Positions 9,372 to 19,003 of a stretch of DNA of 64,000 bases are shown one piece after another. The stretch covers positions 124,001 through 188,000 of the forward strand of contig JAQMWT010000373.1 in NCBI GenBank assembly GCA_029834535.1, written 5' to 3'. The notes under the pieces are model-generated. The model ran no database searches and was not told the DNA's origin. It saw nothing but the letters and a program-made list of their open reading frames with translations. This stretch comes from Chrysophaeum taylorii. Lineage: Eukaryota; Sar; Pelagophyceae; Pelagomonadales; Pelagomonadaceae. Position numbers and translations under genes: made by a program. The number at the start of each line of letters is the position of its first letter. Position 1 is the first letter of the stretch.

Positions 9372-12300
9372 CTATGAGGAGGAGGAGGCGGCGGCGGCGG
9401 CTTTGGCCGCGTCGGCGGCGGCGTCGTGGTTCATGATGAGGCGTCTGCGCGTGGTAGGGATGGTCGGGTGTCCGTTGTTGCGCTTTTGGTGGGGATGCTT
9501 TTTGTCGTCGTCGCCCCTCTTGCCGTCGTCGTCGTTGAGGAGCTTGAAGGCGCCCGAGCCGAGGGGAATCGGGATGCCCATGATGATGCACTCCGAGACG
9601 CCGACGATGCTGTCGGTGCGGGAGTGGACGGCGGCGTCGAAGAGGTGATCTGTAGTGCGCTCGAAGGAGGCGAGCATGAGGACGCTCTCGCGCATTTTGG
9701 AGATACCGAATCTGGTGATGCCCAAGACCATGCCCTTGAAGGTCATGACGTCGGAGAGGAGGGAGAGGTGTCGCTGATCGATGCCAATGCCGTAGGCGCT
9801 CATGATGTAGGATATTTCGTTGGATATGGTCGACCTCGCGGCCTCGATACCCAAGGTGGATTCGACTTCGGCGACGTGGTTCGTCGTGGTCTCGCGGCCG
9901 TTGATGCCGTCGGCCGCCATGACGTCTTCCAGACCGTAGCCTTCGACCAAGAGGTTGTAGACGACGTTGTTGTTGTCGTCGTTCTTGTTGAGCACGGCGC
10001 GGTTGACCGAGGGAACGCCGTCGACGACGACGTCGGGAAGAGCTGCCTTGAGGGTCTGCATCCCGAAGAAGGAGGGGTCCGGAGGCACGATCCGGAGGGC
10101 GTGGGCGTGGTCCGGGTTGAGGAGGACGTGTTCGGCTCTGAGTTTGAGTTTCGAGCGGAGGATGGCAGCCCTGACCGAACGCGAGGTGATCTGGACGAGG
10201 TGGAGTTCGGCGACGAGGCGGGCGTCGATCTGGGCGAGAATGTAGACCGAGTCGGGGGCGTAAACCTGATGGAGCGTGGCGATCTCCCCCAGAGTCGTCC
10301 TTTCGATTCGAGCTTTCACGAGTCTCGCGGATACCTCGGATTTTGGGTTGTCGAGGGTCGCGGTAATAATTGGCGTCGAGATCGATTTGGCCGCGTTTAT
10401 GATTTCCGTGAGGCGCGGAACGCCGAGGGTTACGTTCATCGATGCGACCCCCGCGAAGTGGAAGGTCTTGAGGGTCATTTGGGTACCGGGTTCGGAGATG
10501 CATTGGGCTCCGATGGCACCTACCGCCTCGCCCGGCTGGACGCGCGACCTCGACACCTTGTCGGTCGCGATTCTCGCGAACGTCGACGCGTGCTCGGCAA
10601 CCGAGGGAATGTTGTCGAGGTGCTCGAGCGGCGCTTTTCGGCGCTCCTCTTCCTTCTTTTTCAGATAATCCCGTATCTCCTCCGGAGCCGTCGCCGTCGC
10701 CGTCGCCGTTCGTTGGTTAGGGTAGTCGCCCGCCTGGACGCGATAGAGCAGGCGGTCCATGTCGACCGGACGGTCGTTCGCTTCCATGCAGGAGGGATCG
10801 AGGCCGTCGTCCCCGTAAACGAGCTGCACGATCGCGCTCTCGGAATTCCGCACCGTACCGTCGTAATGCAGGGAGAGATCTTCGAGCGCCTTCATCAAAC
10901 GCCGCGCCATGTAGCCCGTCTGGGCGGTTTTGACGGCCGTGTCGACGAGTCCCTCGCGGCCGCCCATCGTGTGGAAGAAAAACTCCGTTGCAGTGAGGCC
11001 AGAGTAGAAGGAATTTCCCACGAATCCCCGAGCTTGAGGCCCGAGGGCGTCGACGGGGAAGTGAGGCAAGGTCCGCTTCACGAACCCGTTCGCAATCCGC
11101 TTGCCGTCGACGGCTTGCTGGCCCAAGCACGCGATCATCTGGGAAATGTTGATGGCGGACCCCTTGGAGCCGCAAGTTGCCATCACGGAGGCGGCGTTGG
11201 CGCGCAAGTGCGACATGAGGTTTTTCCCTGCTTTTTCTCTCACCGATCCAAGGAGACCCGCGAGTTCTGATTCGAGCGATTGGAGCGCGTCGCATCCCGG
11301 CTTTAGCGGAAGCCTGTCGTCCCGAAAGGTCGCGATGAGGGCTTCGGCCTCTTCGGACCCGGATTTCAGCAAACCCTCCTTCAGCGTCTGGACGGCGCGC
11401 GTCGGCGCTACGTCCGATATGCCGATCGAAAAGCCGTAGTGGTAGCCGAGATATCGAGCCGCCATTCTGGCGAGGCGGTTCATGCATCGAGCGGCCGCGG
11501 CGGGGCCGTGGTCGCGAAATAACGAATATATCAACCCTCTCTTCGAGCCGTCGCCAATTGTTTTCTTCGCAATGTTTCCTGCCAGCAGCATGGACCTGCG
11601 AAATACGACATACCCGTCGTTCGGACACGCGTCCAAGCCCGACGAATAGTTTCGCTCCTTGAGCTCGAAACTCAAGGTCTCCGTCGAGACGAGAAGGCTG
11701 AACAGCTGCTTTCCCGTCCACAGTCTTCGAGGTTTGAGGATCGCGGGCTTGGGGACTTTGATCGAATCGCGGGAATCGAAATACGTCGCGAGAGCGCAGT
11801 ATTGTTCCCTGTGGTAAAACGTATCCTTGGTCGTCATCAGAAAGCTCGCCGTGATGAAGTCCTGCGTTGCCGCCACCAGAGGTTCGCCGTTCCTCGGCGT
11901 GCACACGTTCGCGGCCACCCGCATCAGCTCGTCTGCCTCGGCGCGGGCTTCGTGGGTCTGCGGCACGTGCATGTTCATTTCGTCGCCGTCGAAGTCCGCG
12001 TTGTACGGCGCGCAGACGCACTCGTTAAAGCTGAAGGTTCGCGCCTCTTTCACGCGAACGCGGTGCGCCATTATCGATAACTTGTGGAGCGACGGCTGCC
12101 GGTTGAAGAGGACGAGGTCGCCATTCAGCAAGTGCCGTTCCACGATGTCCCCGATCTTCAACTCCTTCGCCACCTTGCGCCTATCGCCGTACTGCAGACT
12201 TCGTTTCATCGACGCCGTCTCCACGTAATTCGCGCCGGGGTAGATCTTTGGTCCGTTCAGCACGAGCTGGCGCACCTTGTCTATGTTCAGCGCGTTCACC

Positions 12301-13454
12301 CGTTCGGGAAAGGTCATGGTCGAGGCCACGTGCCGCGGTGTCCCGACCTCGTCGATCGACAGGTTGGGGTCGGGAGATATGACCGTTCGACCCGAAAAGT
12401 CCACGCGCTTCCCGCTCAAGTTCCCTCGAAACCGGCCCGTCTTGCCCTTGAGCCGCTGGCACAGCCCCCGGATCGGCTTCTTGCCCTCGCCGTTGATAAA
12501 TTGCCCGACCTGCATCTGGAGAAACGCCCACGTGTCCAGCACCATCTTGGTCGACCCTCCCTTGGTCACCGCCTGCCTCAAAGCCGCGTTCACGTCGATG
12601 ATCTCCTGCAGCTTCACCGTCAAGTCGTCCTCGTTCGACCCTCCGCCCCCGGGGGTGTCGACGGCCACCGATGGTCGAATCGACGTCGGCGGCACCAGCA
12701 GCGACGACACCACCAAATGCTCCGGCCGCGACTGCGCGGGCGACGACCACAGCAGCTCGCAGTCGTCGTCCGACGCGCGCTCGAACAGCCGCCGCACGTC
12801 CAGGGGATTCAGGTACTGCATCGCCCTTAGTTTTTCGTGGTGCGGGCATTCCCCGTCGTCGTCCAACCCGCCCTTCCACGCCTTGAACTTGTCGTGCGCG
12901 AGCTTCACGACGCCCTGATTTGAGATTTTCTTCACGGGGCCGTTCGCCGACCCGCAGTAAGGACACGTCGATACCACTTTACACCGCTCCACGACGCGCT
13001 TGAAAAGCGACGCCTTCCGGAGCGCGTCGGCCGCGGGAGATCGCATTCGCCGCAGCAGCGACTCGCGCTCCGTCGGTTTCACCAGCGCCCGAGAACACGT
13101 CTTGCACAAACACTGCAGCAACGTCAGGACGTGTTTAAGATATCCCGCGTGAAACACCGGCAGCACCAGCTGCACGACCCCAAAGTGACCCGCGCACTGG
13201 TCCATCCGCTTCCGGCACGTCTCGCAGGTCGTCGCCTTGTTCGCCGCGCCGAGGCGCATGTCCAAACACCCGTACCTCGCAGGATTCCGACTGGGCATCT
13301 GGTACAGTTCGCGATTGCAGCACTCCACCTCGGCGACCCGACTCATCTCCTCGGGCGACAGCAACCCGAACCCGACCTCCTTGATCTTCTTCCCGAACCC
13401 CTCGCTCCCGGCGGATCCATCGACGAGCTTGCTCACGCGACGAGTTGTGCTCAT
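9372..13454 (-). CDS. RPC1: RNA polymerase III largest subunit RPC1
   Basis: A 1360-residue protein, the expected size for the Pol III largest subunit. The N-terminal zinc clamp is seen as TTCETCRKRMDQCAGHFG (about residues 75-92), and CLCKTCSRAL and CPYCGSANG are Pol III-like. The catalytic magnesium loop NADFDGDEMN is at residues 485-494, followed by HVPQTHEARAEADELM. The bridge-helix and trigger-loop region is GFVGNSFYSGLTATEFFFHTMGGREG with VKTAQTGYMARRLMKALED. The jaw and C terminus contain GEAVGAIGAQCISEPGTQMTLKTFH written across two segments. There is no heptad CTD. The enzyme makes tRNA, 5S rRNA and other small RNAs. The gene is intronless. The C terminus is an Ala/Ser tail coded by GCC/AGG repeats. 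Confidence 0.96.
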   Translation of the reverse strand: MSTTRRVSKLVDGSAGSEGFGKKIKEVGFGLLSPEEMSRVAEVECCNRELYQMPSRNPARYGCLDMRLGAANKATTCETCRKRMDQCAGHFGVVQLVLPVFHAGYLKHVLTLLQCLCKTCSRALVKPTERESLLRRMRSPAADALRKASLFKRVVERCKVVSTCPYCGSANGPVKKISNQGVVKLAHDKFKAWKGGLDDDGECPHHEKLRAMQYLNPLDVRRLFERASDDDCELLWSSPAQSRPEHLVVSSLLVPPTSIRPSVAVDTPGGGGSNEDDLTVKLQEIIDVNAALRQAVTKGGSTKMVLDTWAFLQMQVGQFINGEGKKPIRGLCQRLKGKTGRFRGNLSGKRVDFSGRTVISPDPNLSIDEVGTPRHVASTMTFPERVNALNIDKVRQLVLNGPKIYPGANYVETASMKRSLQYGDRRKVAKELKIGDIVERHLLNGDLVLFNRQPSLHKLSIMAHRVRVKEARTFSFNECVCAPYNADFDGDEMNMHVPQTHEARAEADELMRVAANVCTPRNGEPLVAATQDFITASFLMTTKDTFYHREQYCALATYFDSRDSIKVPKPAILKPRRLWTGKQLFSLLVSTETLSFELKERNYSSGLDACPNDGYVVFRRSMLLAGNIAKKTIGDGSKRGLIYSLFRDHGPAAAARCMNRLARMAARYLGYHYGFSIGISDVAPTRAVQTLKEGLLKSGSEEAEALIATFRDDRLPLKPGCDALQSLESELAGLLGSVREKAGKNLMSHLRANAASVMATCGSKGSAINISQMIACLGQQAVDGKRIANGFVKRTLPHFPVDALGPQARGFVGNSFYSGLTATEFFFHTMGGREGLVDTAVKTAQTGYMARRLMKALEDLSLHYDGTVRNSESAIVQLVYGDDGLDPSCMEANDRPVDMDRLLYRVQAGDYPNQRTATATATAPEEIRDYLKKKEEERRKAPLEHLDNIPSVAEHASTFARIATDKVSRSRVQPGEAVGAIGAQCISEPGTQMTLKTFHFAGVASMNVTLGVPRLTEIINAAKSISTPIITATLDNPKSEVSARLVKARIERTTLGEIATLHQVYAPDSVYILAQIDARLVAELHLVQITSRSVRAAILRSKLKLRAEHVLLNPDHAHALRIVPPDPSFFGMQTLKAALPDVVVDGVPSVNRAVLNKNDDNNNVVYNLLVEGYGLEDVMAADGINGRETTTNHVAEVESTLGIEAARSTISNEISYIMSAYGIGIDQRHLSLLSDVMTFKGMVLGITRFGISKMRESVLMLASFERTTDHLFDAAVHSRTDSIVGVSECIIMGIPIPLGSGAFKLLNDDDGKRGDDDKKHPHQKRNNGHPTIPTTRRRLIMNHDAAADAAKAAAAASSSS

Positions 13455-13507
13455 TTTGCGCTTTTCGGGGGGCTCTGAGTGGTGGTGACTGAGGGTTAGT
13501 TAGTTAG

Positions 13508-13510
13508 TTT

Positions 13511-13541
<31 letters not shown>
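13508..13541. repeat. (TTTC)n microsatellite upstream of RPC1
   Basis: About eight uninterrupted TTTC units, 54 bases upstream of the RPC1 start codon. Confidence 0.9.
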
Positions 13542-13596
13542 CGTGTTGAGGTCATCATCCCGAGCGAGCGAGTGTTTGTGAGTTTGAGTTTGGCGA

Positions 13597-13893
13597 GGTC
13601 TAGGGTTATAAATAAGATTCTTAATTGTTGCGGCCCAGGCCTTTAGGCTTTGGGAGCTGGAGGCCCTGGGCCTCGGTCTAGGGTTATAAATAAGATTCTT
13701 AATTGTTGGCCCAGGCCTTTAGACTTTGGGAGCTGGAGGCCGTGGGCCTCGGTCTAGGGTTATAAATAAGATTCTTAATTGTTGGCCCAGGCCTTTTTGG
13801 GAGCTGGAGGCCGTGGGCCTCGGTCTAGGGTTATAAATAAGATTCTTATTAATTGTTGGCCCAGGCCTTTGGGAGCTGGAGGCCGTGGGCCTC
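13597..13893. repeat. Four-unit minisatellite derived from the 3' end of the phosphoglycerate mutase gene
   Basis: Four tandem units begin at 13597, 13675, 13751 and 13822 and are 78, 76, 71 and 72 bases long. Each reads GGTCTAGGGTTATAAATAAG, then an AT-rich stretch, then GGCCCAGGCCTTT and GGAGCTGGAGGCC. The fourth unit contains the last 15 codons and the stop of the minus-strand mutase gene (its C terminus HGLQLPKAWANN). The other three units are downstream copies of this coding tail plus about 30 bases of 3' flank. Spacing varies by small indels. Confidence 0.92.
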
Positions 13894-14775
13894 GCACTGG
13901 GACTGGATGTCGTCGCGGTTGAGGGCCGTAACGGGGTCGACGCGGCGGGCGAAGGTCTTGCGACGCTCGGTGATTGCTTCGAGGTTGGCGAGGTACTCGG
14001 CGTCGCGTTTGGTCTTGTCGATGAGAAATTTGCCGGTGAACCCGTTTTCCGAGGAGAGGTCCCCGACGGGGGCGAGGTTAGCGTCGAGGTCGTAGACGAG
14101 GGGAACGCCCGTGGGTATTTCGATTTCTCGAATCCGATCGACGGGGATCTTGTCGAGGTACTGGACGAGGCATCTCAGAACGTTGTTGTGGGCCGAGATG
14201 AGAACCCTCGACCCCCGGCGAATCGAGGGGGCGATCGCGTCCTGCCAATAGGGCAAAACCCGTTGCTGGCACATGCGGAGGGACTCGCCCGTGGGATGAA
14301 CGTCGGGTCCGAGCGTGTGGTATCTCCTGTCCCTACCCGTCCAGAAGGGGTGGTCTTCGCGCATCGCGATCGGCGGCTGGTCGAAGCCGCGGCGAAATTT
14401 CTGCAGGAGCTCCTCGCCCATTTGCCGCTTGACCTCGTCCTTCGACATGCCTTGGAGAGCACCGTAATGTCTTTCGTTTAGGCGCCACGAGCGCTTCACT
14501 TCGATCCAGTGCTGATCGCAGGCGTGCAGCGCGCTCCAGAGCGTCCTGACCGCGCGCTTCAGGAGACTCGTGTGCGCCTCGTCGAACTGAAACCCGTGAC
14601 GCTGCAACATCAGCCCGGCGTGAATAGCTTCGTCGCGGCCCTGTTCCGACAAATCAACGTCGACCCACCCCGTAAACCGCTTCATCGCGTTCCATTCGCT
14701 CTGCCCGTGACGCAGCAGCACCAGCCGATGCACCCCGCCCTCGGGGGGGGACACGAACCACCGCCGTATGATCAT
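13849..14775 (-). CDS. Phosphoglycerate mutase, cofactor (2,3-BPG)-dependent type
   Basis: A 308-residue protein of the dPGM (GpmA) family. The catalytic histidine motif LRHGQSEWNAMKRFTGW lies at about residues 21-37, followed by DVDLSEQGRDEAIHAG. The substrate-binding segment is SWRLNERHYGALQGMSKDE. The second active-site His is in SAHNNVLRCLVQYLD (about residue 198). The enzyme interconverts 3- and 2-phosphoglycerate in glycolysis. The N terminus (MIIRRWFVSPPEGG) is short and basic and is not a clear targeting signal. The C-terminal 15 codons lie inside the fourth unit of the adjacent minisatellite, so the stop and tail are also present in three non-coding copies. Intronless. Confidence 0.92.
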   Translation of the reverse strand: MIIRRWFVSPPEGGVHRLVLLRHGQSEWNAMKRFTGWVDVDLSEQGRDEAIHAGLMLQRHGFQFDEAHTSLLKRAVRTLWSALHACDQHWIEVKRSWRLNERHYGALQGMSKDEVKRQMGEELLQKFRRGFDQPPIAMREDHPFWTGRDRRYHTLGPDVHPTGESLRMCQQRVLPYWQDAIAPSIRRGSRVLISAHNNVLRCLVQYLDKIPVDRIREIEIPTGVPLVYDLDANLAPVGDLSSENGFTGKFLIDKTKRDAEYLANLEAITERRKTFARRVDPVTALNRDDIQSQCEAHGLQLPKAWANN

Positions 14776-14913
14776 CCGATCTCACTCACACCACCACCCC
14801 GATCTACGTGGCAAACATCAACTCCAAGGAAACAACTCACAAATACTTTACCCCCAACAAGATCGCGGAATTAATTTAACAACCCTTACTTACCCTCATT
14901 GAAGAAAAAAAGC

Positions 14914-15411
14914 ATGTTGTTGTTGTTGCTGCTGGTCGGCGAAGCACTCCAGGTGGTGGTGCCCCCTCGGCCGGTCCAAAGGACGGTCCTCTACGGCGTT
15001 CCGCCACGGTCGCCGCGGCCTTCCATGTTTTACGACGAGCAGAAGCTCGAGGTTCAGCTTGTGAAGAAGCACGGCCCGTACAACGACGAGTACGACGACG
15101 AGATCGCGAACGTGACGCGGCGGCTCTTCGAGCTCCGCATGCGCCAGAGCCAAAGGCTTCCCGTCAAAACCCACGAGTTCAAGATGCTGCGGAAGCACAT
15201 CGCGCGCCTCAAGACACAGAAGCGGCTCGACGAACTCCGGGCCCTCGGCCACGACCCCCTCAAACGAAAACCCCGGACGCGCCGCGAGCGCCGCCAGCTC
15301 CGCGAGAAGGAACGCCTCAAGGAAATCCGCCGGGCCAATAATCGCGAGCGCTACCGCCTCAACCAACTCAAAAAGCAACAAGACGCCGTGCCTTTTGCCG
15401 AGGTGTCTTAA
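14914..15411 (+). CDS. Ribosomal protein uL29 (L29), probably plastid, nuclear-encoded
   Basis: From the first ATG the protein is 165 residues. It begins with a strongly hydrophobic leader (MLLLLLLVGEALQVVV) followed by a basic segment, the pattern of a bipartite complex-plastid presequence. The conserved core is TRRLFELRMRQSQRLPVKTH and EFKMLRKHIARLKTQKRLDE, the two antiparallel helices of uL29 (LRxEL...LR...HxIRxxRrxIARikT). The protein binds 23S rRNA near the exit tunnel. A long basic C-terminal extension (RKPRTRRERRQLREKERLKE) exceeds the bacterial length of about 65 residues. Five in-frame codons precede the ATG but start only with TTG, so the ATG was chosen. Plastid rather than mitochondrial location is inferred from the leader. 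Confidence 0.75.
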   Translation: MLLLLLLVGEALQVVVPPRPVQRTVLYGVPPRSPRPSMFYDEQKLEVQLVKKHGPYNDEYDDEIANVTRRLFELRMRQSQRLPVKTHEFKMLRKHIARLKTQKRLDELRALGHDPLKRKPRTRRERRQLREKERLKEIRRANNRERYRLNQLKKQQDAVPFAEVS

Positions 15412-15621
15412 TTAATTCATTACGTAATTATTTAAGAACCTCCGTCCGTCCGTCCGTCCGTCCTCAATAGGGAGGGTTGGGTTTTCCTGTCTATCGCCTT
15501 GGGAAACTGCCACCATTTCAAGTGACAGATTATTAGAATGATCCAAGCGGCGGCGGCGGCGGCGGTATCACACACCACTGGACGAACGCGGCGTTCGGCA
15601 AGACACCGTACTGTAAGCTGA

Positions 15622-16068
15622 TTATTCGTCGAGCATGTCCCAGCATAGGTGGTGCTGCAATGGGGGGAAAAAGTACCCGCAGCGTCAGCAGTCGGAGGAG
15701 GTAATTGGGTGGAGGCATTGTTCGCAACGTACCCATGTCTGTCCGGATGAGTCTAATCGCGATTCGTGATGCCCACGCGCGCGCAGAATGTTGGACGCGA
15801 CACGAAAATCCTGGAAAAAATGCGCGTCGTCGCACCTATCCTCTCGTTGAATGTAGGCGTCGGATCCATCGGCCGTGACTCTCGAGAAGAGGAGGAACCA
15901 CAACGTAAAAGTTGTGGTAATTATGCATATCCACTTCGCCAAAGGCGGTGCCGCCGCGTTGCTGGCGTTCCTAAGGACGTCTCGGCGGAAGTAGTCCTGA
16001 CGGAGGAAGAAGGTTGGCGAATGCAAGGGGGTGGTTGTCTGTCTCAGTTGTCGACCTAATCTCTTCAT
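15622..16068 (-). CDS. Possible small membrane protein, with one candidate intron
   Basis: A 127-codon open frame (15685-16068) has one convincing hydrophobic segment, WICIITTTFTLWFLLF (about residues 46-61), then a polar C-terminal part. I do not recognise the protein. Near its end the minus strand reads TGG|GTACGTTGCG at 15733/15732, a good 5' splice site. A pyrimidine-rich run ending CATTGCAG lies at 15655, a good 3' splice site. Splicing those 78 bases (divisible by three) would replace the last 15 codons with about ten different ones ending at 15622. Without splicing the frame simply ends at 15685. Both forms are speculative. The region is otherwise devoid of genes. Confidence 0.3.
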
Positions 16069-16603
16069 TTAAATCGAACGAAACTTCGGCGCTGGAAACA
16101 GGTATCGCACATCGCAGTCTGCGAGGACGATGTCTTCTTCTTCGTCCAAAGTGAGTGCCCTCAATAAGTCGATTTTAGAAGTAAGTGCGTGTTCGTCGAC
16201 GAGGATTCGAAATAATCGAACATCGCCGCGAACAACAACAACAACACAGCCGTCAATTGGAGCACACAGCGCTGTCTTGCACTCGGGTCGAGTAGTCGCA
16301 CTCCACGTGGACGTTGTTTTTTAGTCCATCCATTGGACGCGCGGCGCACAACAACGAGATTTGTCTCGACTAGCCTCGTATGGTCGGTCGGGTTTGCGGC
16401 TCTGGAAGAAGAGGACTAGTAGTTATTGGTGAGCATCGGACCACGGGCAGTCAGTCTTCTCGTTCACCACACAGCAGTAGTAGTAGTAGTACTGTGCAAA
16501 AATCAAGGGTTTCGAGCTGATTTATTGAATTTAAAACGGCGCGGCGCTTTTATAATAATAATACAAAGAAGAAGAAGAAGATCTGCTGCAGCCAACCAAT
16601 CAT
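16069..16603. other. Intergenic, no gene supported
   Basis: Short frames on both strands lack domains. Two splice-donor-like strings (AAAGTGAGT at about 16147 and GAAGTAAGT at about 16178) occur close together, but I cannot build a gene around them. AAGAAG and AGT trinucleotide tracts are present. Confidence 0.4.
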
Positions 16604-17857
16604 ATGTTGCTGCTGCTGTTGTTGTTATTTGTGGGGGCGTCTTCCAACAACGTGCTGCAGGTACACCTCGCGCTGGCGGGGCGGAACCGCAGGGCCGTGT
16701 GCTGGCAGACGATGGATGCCGCCGAGTCGGTCGTTCGTTATGGACCGTCCCTCGAGTTGACGGCGTATGGAAGCGCTGTCCGATACTACGAATCGTACTC
16801 GCACACGGTCGTCCTCGAAGACCTCGCGCCGGGGGTCTGGAGGTACCAGGTTGGGAACCAGAGCTCGAACTTTACTATCTCCTCGGAGACGCCGCCGTTC
16901 AAGGTCGCGATCATCGGCGACAACGGTAGAAAAGAGTACGGAGGCGGTCAGGTGATCGAAATGCTGGGGCCGCAGTTCGACTTCGTGTGGCATAACGGCG
17001 ACATCGGGTACGCCGACGACGCGTTTTTGCATTCGGTTTTGGAGTTTGGATACGAGGACGCGTGGAACGAGTACGCGTCGCAAATGGATTGGGCGCCGCA
17101 AATACCGTGGATGGTCGCGCCCGGAAACCACGAGGCCGAATGCCACTCCCCCGCATGTCGGGTATCCTGGACTCGTCGCGAGTCGCTCCGAAACTTCTCC
17201 GCGTACCAGTCGCGCTTCCGAATGCCGTCGGAGGAGTCGGGAGGGTCGGGCAACATGTGGTATTCGTTCGAGTACGGCCCGCTGCATATCGCCGTCGTCA
17301 ACACCGAGACCGATTATCCCGACGCACCAATCGACAGTTACCTTTTGGGGGGGGGGCAGTACGGCGGCTTCTGCGACTCCTTTGGATGCGGGGACTGGCT
17401 CGAGTGGTTGGAAAACGATCTCAAAAACGTAGATAGGGAGAGGACGCCCTTCATTCTCGTGGGAGGTCATCGGCCCGTCTATTCCGTCGACGAGATGAAC
17501 GACGACGGGACTCCATCGGACGACGCCGCGGCCCTCCAGGCTGCTGTCGAGGATCTCTTCTACAAATACGGTGTCGACGTCTATTTCTGCGGCCACAAGC
17601 ACGCCTACGAGCGGACGTTTCCCGTCTACAAGAGCGTCTTAACCCCGAACGCAACCGTTTACGTCGTCGAGGGCGCTGCCGGCGGGGACGAGGGTCTCCA
17701 GAGCTACGCTGGCGACCCCTCCCCCGACTTCCTCGCCTACGTCAACGACACCCAGTATGCCATGGGGGTCCTTGACGTTCTCTCGCCCACCCACATCAAA
17801 TTCTCCCACGTAGGAGCGGGCGGCCTGGTGTTGGATTTCGTCGACCTTTATAAATAA
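16604..17857 (+). CDS. Secreted purple acid phosphatase
   Basis: A 417-residue protein with a signal peptide (MLLLLLLLFVGASS) and an N-terminal fibronectin-like region. It carries all five metal-binding motifs of purple acid phosphatases in order. These are GDNG (residue 106 region, where many members have GDxG), NGDIGYAD (about 131-138), APGNHEAE (172-179), VGGHRPVY and CGHKHAYERTFPVY. The family uses a binuclear Fe-Fe, Fe-Zn or Fe-Mn centre to hydrolyse phosphate esters at acid pH. A secreted form would release phosphate from organic P outside the cell. N-glycosylation sequons such as NQSS and NFT are present. A single frame with its stop just before a T-rich 3' flank. The start is the ATG of the signal peptide. 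Confidence 0.94.
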   Translation: MLLLLLLLFVGASSNNVLQVHLALAGRNRRAVCWQTMDAAESVVRYGPSLELTAYGSAVRYYESYSHTVVLEDLAPGVWRYQVGNQSSNFTISSETPPFKVAIIGDNGRKEYGGGQVIEMLGPQFDFVWHNGDIGYADDAFLHSVLEFGYEDAWNEYASQMDWAPQIPWMVAPGNHEAECHSPACRVSWTRRESLRNFSAYQSRFRMPSEESGGSGNMWYSFEYGPLHIAVVNTETDYPDAPIDSYLLGGGQYGGFCDSFGCGDWLEWLENDLKNVDRERTPFILVGGHRPVYSVDEMNDDGTPSDDAAALQAAVEDLFYKYGVDVYFCGHKHAYERTFPVYKSVLTPNATVYVVEGAAGGDEGLQSYAGDPSPDFLAYVNDTQYAMGVLDVLSPTHIKFSHVGAGGLVLDFVDLYK

Positions 17858-18421
17858 TTTACTTTTTTTCTGTACCACACCACGCGTGATGATTGATACA
17901 CACACTGTGATTCATTCCCCTCCAGAGAGTTGAGCTGCTCTCTACAGGCGGGTCGACACTAAAAATATTACTGTTTTGTTGTTGTTGTTGTTGTTGTTGT
18001 TGCGAAGGCCGTACCGTGTGGTGGACCGAACTCGACCAAAGAGGGATGTGAGGCGCTCAGGAGTACTCCCGACCCGGACAGACCTGGGGCACGCCACATA
18101 CCCCGTGTTTAATCGTGGTGGCATGGTGTGGGGTAATGTCTAGCAGTACCCGACACTAAAAATAACCAGTCGCGCAGAGGACGGCGAGCCACACTCGGCG
18201 TCGAAATACGCATTATGACCGTAGTTCCCGGAGTTTCGGTGGGGTCGCTGCTTTGGGCGGGTCTCAGGTAGCTGGTTGGTTCGTGGCTGGGGTCGGCGGC
18301 GACGATCGTGACCGATCTCCTCGCGCTCGAATTCAATGCGTTGCTGTCCTCCTCCTCCTCCTCTTCGGCATCATCCGGCACGGCAAATGCAAGATCCTCC
18401 AGCACATTTTTGCACGCCTTC
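17858..18421. other. Intergenic, (GTT)n tract, no gene seen
   Basis: A GTT tract occupies about 17976-18002. Two copies of GACACTAAAAATA lie at about 17956 and 18151. No coding signal is visible. Confidence 0.45.
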
Positions 18422-18784
18422 TTACTGCGCCGCTTCTATTTGAGGAAGGGTCCCCGCAGATCTCGCCGTACTTGAGTTTGCTGGCATCGCACGCGGCGGT
18501 CGTCGTCGAGGCCGCAGACGCAGCCGTCCTTGCAGCGCTGCCCCGCGCCTCGAAGAAGCATGCCGAGAAAAAAGCCGCCGACGCGGCCCGCACAGGCCCC
18601 AGCACATCATGACAGTGTTGTTGCACTCGCGGTAGTCGCAGGCCTCGGCCCAGCAGACGTCACCCTTGTTGCCGGACTTGGTCTTGGCGTTCCCTTTGTT
18701 GTTGTCGGCGTAGACCACAAACTGGGGCATCTCGTCGAGGTTCAGGACAAGGCGGGGGTCCGATATGGCGCCGCGCTCGTCCAT
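18422..18784 (-). pseudogene. DDE-transposase-like relic
   Basis: The first about 70 codons (from MDERGAISDPRLVLNLDEMP) contain N-x-DEMPQFVVY followed by KGDVCWAEACDYRECNNTV. This resembles a transposase-like DDE family of protists whose first catalytic Asp lies in N-x-DE-x-PQF-x-x-Y, followed by K-G-x-x-C and R-E-C. After CWGLCG the frame becomes Arg-rich and loses likeness. A plausible continuation lies in the next frame (about 18333-18626), which implies a frameshift. No terminal repeats were found. This is a family-level call from motif memory, so confidence is moderate. Confidence 0.45.
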
Positions 18785-19003
18785 AATCCCCGCGGCCTTG
18801 AGAGCTCAAGTGTTTTACTCCGTAAAGTACTCCTCGACCATATCTTGTCGCAAGCTGAAGAGCGGGTAATTCTTTTTAGTAGTGTCGGTTGAGTGTCGAC
18901 GACAATAATACATCCTTAATAATAATAATAACCCTGAGAGACCCGAGGCCAGACCAACGTCAGGTTGAGGTTGCGAGCTCGCGTATCGAAAAAGAAAGGA
19001 AAG

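Noticed and set aside
9426-11270. 614-codon plus-strand frame opposite RPC1
   Set aside because: Antisense shadow of the Pol III subunit; composition is the mirror of RPC1 codons.
16130-16349. Small open frames on both strands with splice-donor-like strings
   Set aside because: No partner exons, domains or composition support; too short to claim.
18965-19003. Upstream extension of the PsbW-like gene
   Set aside because: It starts with TTG and would bury the signal peptide that begins at the ATG at 19004.
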